Shown: positions 1 to 6,296 of the stretch, in pieces | Layout of the letters: each line of letters opens with the position of its first letter | Numbering within the stretch: position 1 is the first letter of the stretch | Assembly (NCBI GenBank): GCA_009780755.1 | Contig: WQZL01000008.1 | Location: 1-24,698, forward strand | Source of the DNA: Promicromonosporaceae bacterium | GTDB taxonomy: Bacteria > Actinomycetota > Actinomycetes > Actinomycetales > Cellulomonadaceae | Direction of reading: 5' to 3' | DNA length: 24,698 nucleotides | The notes under the pieces: generated by a model | The model's database searches: none | The model's input: the letters and a program-made list of their open reading frames with translations, nothing else | Told to the model about the DNA's origin: nothing | Position numbers and translations under genes: made by a program

Positions 1-81
1 CCGGGCACGTGCGCCCGAGCCCAGCGCGGTAGGGGGTGCAAGAAAGAGGACAGGGGAGTGGGGGGGAGGGAAGGGTGTGGT

Positions 82-170
<89 letters not shown>

Positions 171-184
171 GAAGGGGTATCGCA

Positions 185-487
185 ATGGCTGCGAACTTGA
201 ACGTGACGTTTGGCGACATGGAGGGTGCTGCGACGTATCTGCGCAACGGGCGCGAGACGTTGGACTCCACTCTGGATGGACTCAGGTCGTACATCCAGAA
301 CCTGGTGTCGAGTGGGTTTGTTACGGATCAGGCATCGGGTGCGTTCAATGACACGTACTACCAGTTCACCAATAATGCAAGCGGCACGATCGCCGCGCTT
401 GAGTCGCTAGCGACGTTCTTGGAGCAGGCTGCGACCGCTATGCGCGAGACCGACCAGGCGCTGGCGAACGCGATTCGGGGTTCCTGA
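185..487 (+). CDS. WXG100-family-like T7SS substrate (EsxA-like), atypical turn motif
   Basis: A 100-residue, largely helical protein with the size and helix-turn-helix pattern of WXG100 (ESAT-6-like) proteins, which are secreted by T7SS as helical hairpin dimers. The first helix spans about residues 8-40. The turn reads LVSSGFVTDQASGAF (about 40-54), so the usual Trp-x-Gly is replaced by Ser-Gly-Phe while the following Ala/Phe pattern is kept. The second helix runs to the C-terminus and ends MRETDQALANAI, resembling the family's acidic C-terminal signal, with Met where a Tyr is often found. The start is supported by GAAGGGG 7 bases upstream. A strong hairpin follows the stop. The position at the head of a locus with an EssC/EccC motor supports the call. 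The missing Trp is the main uncertainty. Confidence 0.75.
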   Translation: MAANLNVTFGDMEGAATYLRNGRETLDSTLDGLRSYIQNLVSSGFVTDQASGAFNDTYYQFTNNASGTIAALESLATFLEQAATAMRETDQALANAIRGS

Positions 488-494
488 CTCTAGC

Positions 495-530
495 GCTGCT
501 GTGCCCAGCTGTGCTGCTGGGCGCAGCAGC
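495..530 (+). terminator. Strong 15-bp stem-loop after the WXG100 gene (attenuator or terminator)
   Basis: GCTGCTGTGCCCAGC at 495-509 pairs with GCTGGGCGCAGCAGC at 516-530 with a single wobble pair and a 6-base loop. It lies 8 bases after the stop codon and is followed by CTGGCCTTTCTTG, a weak T-rich stretch rather than a clean T run. Such elements after an abundant WXG100 gene would stabilise its 3' end or partly terminate transcription, giving more small substrate than downstream products. Confidence 0.6.
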
Positions 531-555
531 CTGGCCTTTCTTGTAAGGAGTGTGC

Positions 556-1749
556 ATGGCTGGCAATGACCAGCAGGTTCAAGTGAACAGTCCTCGCTCG
601 GTAGCGGCACCGGATGTTCGCGTTACGCCCGTGGACGTGCAGTCCATTGGTGTATCCACTGCCCCCGTGATCGGTTCTGCTGCTGATGTTCCGCGGCAGG
701 CTAGCCAACAAGCTGCCGCAGGTGTGACTCTGGACTCGCTGTCGCATTACTCGGCATTCGTTACGCCAACCAATCCAGGGGATTTCACCAAGCCTGATGT
801 GCCAGAGCATGAGGGTGTGACTCTGGACACGCTGTCACAGTACGTGGCGTTTGAAACGTCCACCGATCCTGAGGAGTTTGTTAAGCCCGGGGTTCCGTTG
901 GGTGAGGGCGAGGTGGCCCCTGAGCTTCCGGATGTGTTTGAGGTTGCCGAACGCGAAGAATCGCTGAAACCCGACTTGCCAGAGCATGAGGGATACACCC
1001 TGGACACGCTGTCACAGTACGTGGCGTTTGAAACGCCTACTGATCCTGAGGAGTTTGTTAAGCCTGAGGTTCCGTTGGGTGAGGGCGAGGCGGCCCCTGA
1101 GCTTCCGGATGTGTTTGAGGTTGCCGAACGCGAAGAATCGCTGAAACCCGAGCTGACTATCGATGAGCTAACACGGGAATGGTACGAGGATGCCGATGCC
1201 GACCCGGCGGGGCTTGCGGGCTGGGATCATAGGTCTGCGGTGCGAGGGGCAACCAGCGTAACCGGTATCAACCCGCCGCCTGGAAGCGGTGCTGAAAGCC
1301 AGGCTGCGCCGCCGCAGCCAGCGCCGCCTCCTGCCGCCGGTGGGTCAACCCCAACACCCGAACCACAACCGACCCCAACACCACCTCCACCGGCAGCTGC
1401 GGCTCCACCAAGCTCTGGTGGTAGCGGTGGTGGTGTGTATGCCGAGTTGAGGGTTGATACCGCAGCGCTTGTCGGTCTTGGCCGGAGCCTAACCACGGTG
1501 GCTACCGAGTTCTCCAGTGCTGGAGAAAATGCCGCCGAGGCGGCTAGTCATGTTGCGCACAGCGGGCTAGCAAGCGCGATCAGAGACTTTGCCAACAACT
1601 GGAGTTCTCGACGCGATGACATCTTTGACGGCCTAGAGTTTGCGGCAAGGGCTGCCACAGCCATTGGTGAGCAGATTGCGGCTGCTGACGCCGAACTGAA
1701 GTGCGCTGCTGTTTCGTTTGCTGATGGAATGTCAACGGGAGGTTACTGA
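556..1749 (+). CDS. Repeat- and proline-rich protein with C-terminal WXG-like ESX domain; candidate T7SS substrate
   Basis: A 397-residue protein in three parts. Residues about 1-50 are low in features. Residues about 55-200 are acidic tandem repeats: a degenerate partial unit, then two nearly identical 59-residue units with the recurring core TLDTLSQYVAFET and DPEEFVKP. A Pro/Ala/Gly-rich linker spans about 235-293. The C-terminal about 100 residues (from VYAELRVDTAAL) are helical with LASAIRDFANNWSSRRDDI, the Asn-Trp-(x)-Arg-Arg pattern of actinobacterial WXG/ESX-type secretion-associated proteins, and end in an Ala-rich helix with an AADAEL motif. I chose ATG 556, 5 bases after AAGGAG, rather than the GTG at 550, which overlaps that Shine-Dalgarno sequence. 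There is no signal peptide or membrane segment. It probably partners with, or is secreted alongside, the upstream WXG100-like protein. The role of the repeats is unknown. Confidence 0.7.
   Translation: MAGNDQQVQVNSPRSVAAPDVRVTPVDVQSIGVSTAPVIGSAADVPRQASQQAAAGVTLDSLSHYSAFVTPTNPGDFTKPDVPEHEGVTLDTLSQYVAFETSTDPEEFVKPGVPLGEGEVAPELPDVFEVAEREESLKPDLPEHEGYTLDTLSQYVAFETPTDPEEFVKPEVPLGEGEAAPELPDVFEVAEREESLKPELTIDELTREWYEDADADPAGLAGWDHRSAVRGATSVTGINPPPGSGAESQAAPPQPAPPPAAGGSTPTPEPQPTPTPPPPAAAAPPSSGGSGGGVYAELRVDTAALVGLGRSLTTVATEFSSAGENAAEAASHVAHSGLASAIRDFANNWSSRRDDIFDGLEFAARAATAIGEQIAAADAELKCAAVSFADGMSTGGY
802..1155 (+). repeat. Two in-frame tandem copies of a 177-bp unit
   Basis: Copy 1 (802-978) and copy 2 (979-1155) each encode 59 residues starting PEHEG and ending at ESLKP plus an acidic residue. 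They differ at only a small number of bases. A degenerate first unit (about 720-801) matches the TLDTLSQYVAFETPTDPEEF part at lower identity. The near identity implies recent duplication, so copy number may vary between strains. Confidence 0.9.
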
Positions 1750-1751
1750 GC

Positions 1752-2882
1752 ATGTCTGCTTATGACTGGACGCCGCTTGGGCGGCGCGACAATCCTTTTC
1801 CGGGCGATCCAGGTGCGGTGAGAACGGCTGCGACTGGGTACGCGGCTGTTGCCGTGGCCATTGAGACCGCGGGTACGAACCTTGACACGTTGACGTGTCT
1901 GGATGACACGCGTTCTGAAGCGATTGATGCGCTGCGCGATCAGGCCATTGAGGTGGTGTCTGACATTACTGTCGCGAAGGGACGGTATAACACTGCTTCT
2001 GCTGCGCTTAACACGTATGCCGATGCGCTTTATGTGGCGCAAAGCGCGGCGGCCACGGCTCTGAACAATGCTGCGTATGCGCAGGGGAACCTTGGAGGAG
2101 CGCAGGCAGAAGTGGATCGCCTGCAAGGGGAAGTGCAAACTGAGTTCCGAACCCAGATCGCGCTGCCAAGAAGGTCGCTCGATGGTGGACCGGAGCAGAA
2201 TTGGACCAGACACCGCACGCTATCTGATGCGCTGGATACAGCGCAAGCGCACCGTAACAGTGTGCAAGGCAATATCGACAACGCCATCGCACAGTTGCGC
2301 CAAGCAGAAGCCGACCACGACGAAGCCGGCCGAGCCGCAGCCAGGAAAATCCGAGACTCCTTCAACGACGGCCTCACCCCTGGATTCTGGGGGCAGTTGT
2401 GGCAAAACGTCACGGACTGGGTTCGATCAGTAGCCGACTTCTTTGGATCTATCGCAGGATGGCTTGGAGTCATTGGAGTTCTCCTTGCAATTATACCAGG
2501 ACTTAACAAAATTGGACTTGCGCTAATTGCTGTTGGAAAATTGGCAGGGAAAGTAGCCTTTGCGGCTGAGATACTTTTAGTTTTCACAAGTGAGCGGAAC
2601 TGGACAAGACTAGGCTTGGGGACACTGTCTATGGCTTTGGGCAATGTGAAAAAAATGGGCAACGCGATTCGATCAATTAACAAAAAGCGAAACGCTGGAG
2701 TTGACGGGCTTGCAGATAATATGAAGCGTAATGCAGAAAATTGGAAAGACATTGGGGGTATGTTTGATGCGGGGAAAAACGGTGCAACCGTAGGCAAGGA
2801 GGGAGACAGTTGGGTTAGGGATGGCACGCCTCCGCCGTGGTGGAACCCGGACATTTCGCCAGCAGTAGCGAGCGGGAGATGA
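1752..2882 (+). CDS. Putative T7SS-secreted effector with T7SS-signal-like N-terminus and membrane-active C-terminus
   Basis: A 376-residue protein. Residues about 15-130 (PFPGDPGAVRTAATGYAAVA, then RYNTASAALNTYADALYVAQ) match the pattern of the actinobacterial polymorphic-toxin T7SS signal domain: a Gly-Asp-Pro start, helical bundle, then an Ala-rich helix with paired Tyr/Ala. A second coiled segment (about 155-205) follows. Residues about 230-280 are strongly hydrophobic and glycine-rich, probably two membrane helices. The remaining about 95 residues are basic, then end in DGTPPPWWNP. Base composition falls from about residue 230 onward, unlike the N-terminal half, as is common at exchanged effector C-termini. 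GGGAGG lies 7 bases before the ATG. No known nuclease, NADase or ADP-ribosyltransferase motif is visible, so toxicity is an inference. It could instead be a structural or membrane-inserting substrate. Confidence 0.6.
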   Translation: MSAYDWTPLGRRDNPFPGDPGAVRTAATGYAAVAVAIETAGTNLDTLTCLDDTRSEAIDALRDQAIEVVSDITVAKGRYNTASAALNTYADALYVAQSAAATALNNAAYAQGNLGGAQAEVDRLQGEVQTEFRTQIALPRRSLDGGPEQNWTRHRTLSDALDTAQAHRNSVQGNIDNAIAQLRQAEADHDEAGRAAARKIRDSFNDGLTPGFWGQLWQNVTDWVRSVADFFGSIAGWLGVIGVLLAIIPGLNKIGLALIAVGKLAGKVAFAAEILLVFTSERNWTRLGLGTLSMALGNVKKMGNAIRSINKKRNAGVDGLADNMKRNAENWKDIGGMFDAGKNGATVGKEGDSWVRDGTPPPWWNPDISPAVASGR

Positions 2883-2910
2883 TTCTTTGTATGGGGCTGT
2901 AAATTCGCTT

Positions 2911-3027
2911 ATGAATAACTCTTCACAACGCTTAACTCGGCCGAACTTTGTTTGGCAATGTTATAACAGGAAACCTGAGTACAAACAAGTCAATCTCACT
3001 CTGAGAAAGGCGATGAAGTTCATATGA
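2911..3027 (+). CDS. Small ORF, 38 aa, coupled to the downstream gene
   Basis: An open frame beginning MNNSSQRLTRPNFVWQ and ending RKAMKFI, stopping in an ATGA overlap with the next gene's start. The peptide is basic and has no recognised domain. The overlap is the main argument for translation; there is no clear Shine-Dalgarno sequence before its ATG. It could be a leader peptide that couples translation to the paralog gene, the relic of a lost gene, or chance. Confidence 0.3.
   Translation: MNNSSQRLTRPNFVWQCYNRKPEYKQVNLTLRKAMKFI
2959..2967 (+). promoter_or_regulatory. Possible extended -10 promoter before the paralog array
   Basis: TGTTATAAC at 2959-2967 fits an extended -10 element (TGnTATAAT) with one mismatch in the hexamer. 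No convincing -35 is seen at 17-18 bases upstream. It lies 57 bases before the first paralog's ATG, within an AT-rich gap. If real, it would let the array be expressed independently of the upstream substrate genes, as expected for immunity or accessory genes. Confidence 0.3.
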
Positions 3028-3599
3028 TCTACGAAAGGGTCGTTTACGAGAACAACGAAGTGCAAATTGGAAGAAATAAAGGACGCATAGCAGCCAGGCC
3101 GGGATCGGTGATTATTGCGGATGGCGAACTGTCGTTACGCAAACACAATGGACGAGTCATAATCCGGCCACACCTTTACGATGTGAAGGCCGAGCTTATG
3201 GGAAGCGGACAGGTGCGCGTTCGGGTGTATGATGATGACGATTACACGTTTATTCTGTGCTTCGACGTGTCTGGCATGGACAACAGCCGAGATCGCGCGA
3301 TGCAATTCTTGCAAGCACTAAAATCGGCTTCAGCTCAGGCCCCTAGTGCGCCGAAGCCTTCTGGGCATACACCTGCGGGCAAACGTGCAAAAAATTGTGT
3401 ATTTGTGATGGGTGGTGTACTAGCCCTTGGAAGCATTCCGTTGGCGCGTGTATTGTTTCCAGAACATGAGGTAATAGCGCAAGGAGTTGGCGCGGGCTTT
3501 ACGGGGCTAAGCGCAGGACTGTTTATGGGCATAACAGTTCTAACGGGAATTCTCGGATTACTAGTTGGAGTAAGGGTAGATAAAAAGCATGAAGAATGA
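3024..3599 (+). CDS. Paralog A: beta-rich domain plus two-helix membrane module, unknown function
   Basis: A 191-residue protein. Residues about 5-95 form a beta-rich domain with the pattern GSVIIADGELSLRKHNGRV, then DVKAELMGSGQVRVRVY and a CFDVSG strand, followed by an amphipathic helix (RDRAMQFLQALKSA). A Pro/Lys linker leads to two membrane helices (about 123-142 and 158-182) separated by FPEHEV and GAGFTG, ending VRVDKKHEE. The same two modules recur in the next genes. Its ATG overlaps the stop of a 38-aa ORF, and AGAAAGG lies 13 bases upstream. The domain resembles PH/GRAM-like small beta folds in spacing only; I do not recognise a family. The location directly after an effector-like gene suggests immunity or accessory membrane roles, which is inference. 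Confidence 0.65.
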   Translation: MIYERVVYENNEVQIGRNKGRIAARPGSVIIADGELSLRKHNGRVIIRPHLYDVKAELMGSGQVRVRVYDDDDYTFILCFDVSGMDNSRDRAMQFLQALKSASAQAPSAPKPSGHTPAGKRAKNCVFVMGGVLALGSIPLARVLFPEHEVIAQGVGAGFTGLSAGLFMGITVLTGILGLLVGVRVDKKHEE

Positions 3600-3637
3600 A
3601 ATGAGATATACCATGCGACGCAAGAAAGGCTACGCAA

Positions 3638-4327
3638 ATGACTATAAGTGAAAATGATGCCGCTGATACACAAGTGAATATAGATCAGTTTGATAAGCCA
3701 ATGCCGGCCGGCTACCGAGGGGAATGCGTGCAAATCACAAAGGGAGCAGGCAGAATGGTTGCGAAGCAAGGTTCTGTGTCAGTCGCCGACGGTATAGTGT
3801 CGTTGTACACAGATCGTGGGCGACTCCGCGCTCGCGCACCTGTTCATGAGGTGAAAGTTGAAGCTGTGTCCCATGGACAGGTTCGGGTTCGCATGTACGG
3901 TGGTTGGTATACGCTCTGCTTTGACGCCGCGAGCGTGTATTTCCCAAACTCCTCTAGCGCTGTTACTAACAGTTCTGATTGGCGGAAAACATGCTTTGAG
4001 CGCGCCATCGAGATAGAGCAAGCAGTAACTCCGCGCGCTTTAGGGAAAAAGCCGCCAGGTCATACAGCGACAGGTGGATTTGCAATGAATCTCATCTTTG
4101 GAATAGGCGGCTTATTAGCCATAGGAAGTGTTATAGTGTTGAATATCACGTTCCCCGATCACGAGACAGGGTCGGGAGTTAGTGCGGGCTTCACCGATGC
4201 TGGCGCCGGGGCGTTCATTGCTATCGTGATTGCGACATTGGTTTTAGGGTTTTGGGTTGGGGCAAAGGTTGATAAAAAACATGATAGTGATGATTCCCGA
4301 AGTCGGATGCTTAGAGAGAAGTCGTAA
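3638..4327 (+). CDS. Paralog B: beta-rich domain plus two-helix membrane module, unknown function
   Basis: A 229-residue protein with the same architecture as the preceding gene. The beta-rich domain begins at GYRGECVQIT (about 24) and contains GSVSVADGIVSLYTDRGRL, APVHEVKVEAVSHGQVRVRMY and LCFDA. A helix (CFERAIEIEQAV) and a Pro/Gly linker follow, then two membrane helices (about 146-168 and 185-210) bracketing FPDHETGSG and SAGFTDAG, and a charged tail starting KVDKKHDSDD. VRVY/VRMY, FPxHE, GFT and VDKKH are shared with paralog A, making recent common descent clear. AGAAAGG lies 8 bases before the ATG. The N-terminal 23 residues are acidic and unique to this copy. Confidence 0.7.
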   Translation: MTISENDAADTQVNIDQFDKPMPAGYRGECVQITKGAGRMVAKQGSVSVADGIVSLYTDRGRLRARAPVHEVKVEAVSHGQVRVRMYGGWYTLCFDAASVYFPNSSSAVTNSSDWRKTCFERAIEIEQAVTPRALGKKPPGHTATGGFAMNLIFGIGGLLAIGSVIVLNITFPDHETGSGVSAGFTDAGAGAFIAIVIATLVLGFWVGAKVDKKHDSDDSRSRMLREKS

Positions 4328-4329
4328 AC

Positions 4330-4716
4330 TTGCAAAACGAGCTATTAAATGAAGCGAATTTTGGTTCACCGATGCGGACGCATTCCCGGGCAAAGTCTCG
4401 GAGAAAAGCAGCAGACGCCGGGGAAGGAGTGAGAAGTTGGATTTGGTTCCTTGGCGCGATCCTTAGTTTTGGAGCTGCTATTTTGCTTCATTTCGTTCGC
4501 CCGGAAGATGAAGTGTTGACAGGACTCTACGGCGGGTTTACAGAGCTTGGGTTGCAGGTCTTTTTTGGCGGGACGGTAGCGACTATCATCCTGGGACTCG
4601 TAATCGAATCGGCTCTCAAAAAAAGGTGCTTGCGCAAAAGAATGGAACGAGCCGAAGATGATGTTCCTGTTGAGCGGGAAAAAAGCTCAATGCCCTGTGA
4701 TGATGAAAGCGAATGA
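4330..4716 (+). CDS. Paralog C: stand-alone two-helix membrane module
   Basis: A 128-residue protein carrying only the membrane half of the family. After a basic N-terminus there are two helices (about 38-55 and 73-94) with the connecting signature RPEDEV then GGFTELG, corresponding to FPEHEV and GFTG in paralog A. A charged tail follows, basic then acidic (AEDDVPVEREKSS, ending DDESE). The beta-rich domain is absent. The TTG start at 4330, two bases after the previous stop with GAGAAG upstream, is chosen. An in-frame ATG at 4372 is the alternative and loses 14 residues. It overlaps the next gene by ATGA, so C and D are translated together and may reconstitute the two-domain protein as separate chains. 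Confidence 0.6.
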   Translation: MQNELLNEANFGSPMRTHSRAKSRRKAADAGEGVRSWIWFLGAILSFGAAILLHFVRPEDEVLTGLYGGFTELGLQVFFGGTVATIILGLVIESALKKRCLRKRMERAEDDVPVEREKSSMPCDDESE

Positions 4717-5132
4717 TGACTGCCATTAGCAACTTAGATTCGCAAAGCTTTTTTGTTGAGGGCAATGCGGCACGCAAGGTCAATGCTGTGTATTACCAGG
4801 GGGTCGATACGGTTATCGGTCACTGGACTGGGGTTTGGGCGCTTGCACGGCATGGGACAGTCACCATTTCCGGTGGGATTTTAACCTTGCGTAACACGCG
4901 CGGAAAAATAATCAATGAAGCAGCGGTGTCGGAAGTATCGGTGAAACTCGGTCGCTTATCAGGCAATGCCATTGTTCGCATGAATGGCACAAAATACTTT
5001 GTGCAAGTCGAGGGTGGCGAGCCTTTCACCCGCGCCAGCTCCTTCCAGGACACTATGGCGCCCATCAGAGCAACTCAAAGGTTTGTTGCGGCCTTTAGGC
5101 GCGCTTCTGCGGTGTTGATGGAGGAACAGTGA
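4713..5132 (+). CDS. Paralog D: stand-alone beta-rich domain
   Basis: A 139-residue soluble protein with the beta-rich domain of this array: VYYQGVDTVIGHWTGVWALA, then HGTVTISGGILTLRNTRGKI, SEVSVKLG, IVRMNGTKYFVQV, and a C-terminal amphipathic helix (TQRFVAAFRRASAVLMEEQ). No membrane segment follows. It is closest to paralog E, sharing HWTG-x-WA, GTV-x-I, LTL and S-x-VS-x-K. Its ATG sits in an ATGA overlap with the membrane-only gene C, and its stop is in a TGATG overlap with a 32-aa ORF, so it lies in a run of coupled genes. Function unknown. Confidence 0.65.
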   Translation: MMTAISNLDSQSFFVEGNAARKVNAVYYQGVDTVIGHWTGVWALARHGTVTISGGILTLRNTRGKIINEAAVSEVSVKLGRLSGNAIVRMNGTKYFVQVEGGEPFTRASSFQDTMAPIRATQRFVAAFRRASAVLMEEQ

Positions 5133-5230
5133 TGCCTGGCCTGGCAAATGCAGTCACGAATCAAGGAAAGCTCATGAGATCTACAAAGAAAACGAGAGAA
5201 AGGACGCAGTTTGTCGTGTTGAATGTGTAA
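5132..5230 (+). CDS. Small basic ORF, 32 aa; possible remnant of a linker and membrane segment
   Basis: It starts in a TGATG overlap with paralog D and encodes a basic peptide, RSTKKTRERTQFVVLNV at its C-terminus. The order of a basic linker and the beginning of a hydrophobic run, immediately after a beta-rich domain, resembles the linker and first helix entry of paralogs A and B (KRAKNCVFVMGG). It may be what is left of a deleted membrane module. It may also be untranslated spacer. The resemblance is short and not statistically testable by eye. Confidence 0.3.
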   Translation: MPGLANAVTNQGKLMRSTKKTRERTQFVVLNV

Positions 5231-5260
5231 GTTTACTTCCAAGAAAGGAGATGTGCTGTA

Positions 5261-5692
5261 ATGAACTCTGTGAATAAAGGAACTACTAGTCAAGATGCCC
5301 CCGCTGAAACCTCGGGTTCTCTGATGGGCTACCGAGGTGAGGGCGTTACGATTGCGCACTGGACTGGTTTGTGGGCTATGCACAGGCGTGGAACCGTGGT
5401 GATTTCCGACGGCCTGCTGACGTTGTGTGACAAACGAGGTCAGGTGGTCAAACAGGCTCCTCTTTCGCGCGTCTCAGCAAAGATCGGACTCATTTCAAGA
5501 GGTGCACGGCTGCGTATGAATGATTCGCGCTACCTTGTGATTATTGACGACGATAAGCCGCATGCGGTGGAAGTGTTCGATTCGCCAGCTGAAGCTTTCG
5601 CGAGATATACTGAAACGGCTCTTTTTGTTGCGGTTCTCAACTCGGCTATTGAGTCACTGAAACAAGAAAGTATCGACGATGTCAGAACTTAA
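5261..5692 (+). CDS. Paralog E: stand-alone beta-rich domain
   Basis: A 143-residue soluble protein. After an acidic/polar N-terminus it carries GYRGEGVTIAHWTGLWAM, RRGTVVISDGLLTLCDKRGQ, APLSRVSAKIG, LRMNDSRYLVIIDD and a C-terminal helix (ALFVAVLNSAIESLKQE), matching paralog D along its length and paralog B at GYRGE. AGAAAGGAG is placed 10 bases before the ATG. There is no membrane segment. Its end overlaps the start of the next gene by 14 bases, tying the array to the downstream secretion operon and suggesting the products function with it. Confidence 0.65.
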   Translation: MNSVNKGTTSQDAPAETSGSLMGYRGEGVTIAHWTGLWAMHRRGTVVISDGLLTLCDKRGQVVKQAPLSRVSAKIGLISRGARLRMNDSRYLVIIDDDKPHAVEVFDSPAEAFARYTETALFVAVLNSAIESLKQESIDDVRT

Positions 5693-6296
5693 TGGAGCTT
5701 CGCCAGAAACGCCTGATGACTTGGATCAGGCAGCCATTCCACAGGAGGCGATAATTGTGGTGCCTCCCAACTGGTGGGTGGTATCGCTAGCCTCGGATGA
5801 GCGGCGGAAACGCTCGGTGAAGAAGCTGGTGGAGAGGCAAGCCGGTGGCGCTGACGTTAACGCACAGCTGCGGGCGGAGCTTCGACAAGAGTTGGACGGG
5901 TTGACCTCAGCTGCAATGCAAAGGGGCGGGCGTTTGTACGCGGTATCGCTGATGCAAAACGAGGAGGGCGATCCGCTTGCGGCCACGGTGCTGGTCTCCC
6001 GAGAGATCGTCGAGCTAGAGACGATCCGAGTGCGGCTGGCACTGGGTGACGTGGAGACCGTGGAGGCAGAAGGCGAGTATGGCCCGGTGTATCGCACGAT
6101 CAAAACGGAACCCGGCCCTGAACTGTGGGGCGCCCAAGACATCGAACAGCTGATCGTGAACTACTGGCTAGAACCGCCTGACGGTCTAGGCGTCTACCGA
6201 GCCACCTTCACCACCCCGCACCTCGAACTCGAAGAAGGCATGATTGCCCTCTTCGATGCGATGGTTGAATCCGTAACCGTGTTGGGGGCAGAGTAA
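5679..6296 (+). CDS. Conserved actinobacterial hypothetical protein associated with T7SS loci
   Basis: A 205-residue soluble protein with no signal peptide or membrane helix. Distinct stretches are VPPNWWVVSLASDERRKRSV (about 28-47), an Ala/Arg/Leu-rich amphipathic helix (RAELRQELDGLTSAAMQRGG), and a beta-rich C-terminal half. The Pro-x-x-Trp-Trp plus Arg-x-x-Ser-Val-x-x-Leu-Val pattern is one I associate with unnamed actinobacterial proteins found beside T7SS and kinase genes; this is recall, not a search. It overlaps the preceding paralog by 14 bases, and its stop shares TAATG with the kinase start, so it heads the main operon. Its position invites comparison with EspG-type substrate chaperones, but no sequence motif proves that. 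Confidence 0.6.
   Translation: MSELNGASPETPDDLDQAAIPQEAIIVVPPNWWVVSLASDERRKRSVKKLVERQAGGADVNAQLRAELRQELDGLTSAAMQRGGRLYAVSLMQNEEGDPLAATVLVSREIVELETIRVRLALGDVETVEAEGEYGPVYRTIKTEPGPELWGAQDIEQLIVNYWLEPPDGLGVYRATFTTPHLELEEGMIALFDAMVESVTVLGAE

Noticed and set aside
550..555. GTG start six bases before the ATG of the repeat protein
   Set aside because: It overlaps the AAGGAG Shine-Dalgarno sequence; ATG 556 has normal spacing.
802..1155. CRISPR-like or mobile repeat
   Set aside because: The repeats are directly adjacent, in frame, and coding with conserved protein sequence; there are no spacers or inverted ends.
2030..2854. 274-codon minus-strand open frame
   Set aside because: It lies wholly opposite the effector-like gene, whose domain pattern and ribosome binding site are convincing; the minus-strand protein has no recognisable pattern.
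2883..5260. Insertion sequence or prophage as the source of the AT-rich segment
   Set aside because: No transposase, integrase, terminal inverted repeats or target duplications are visible. The composition shift alone only hints at transfer.
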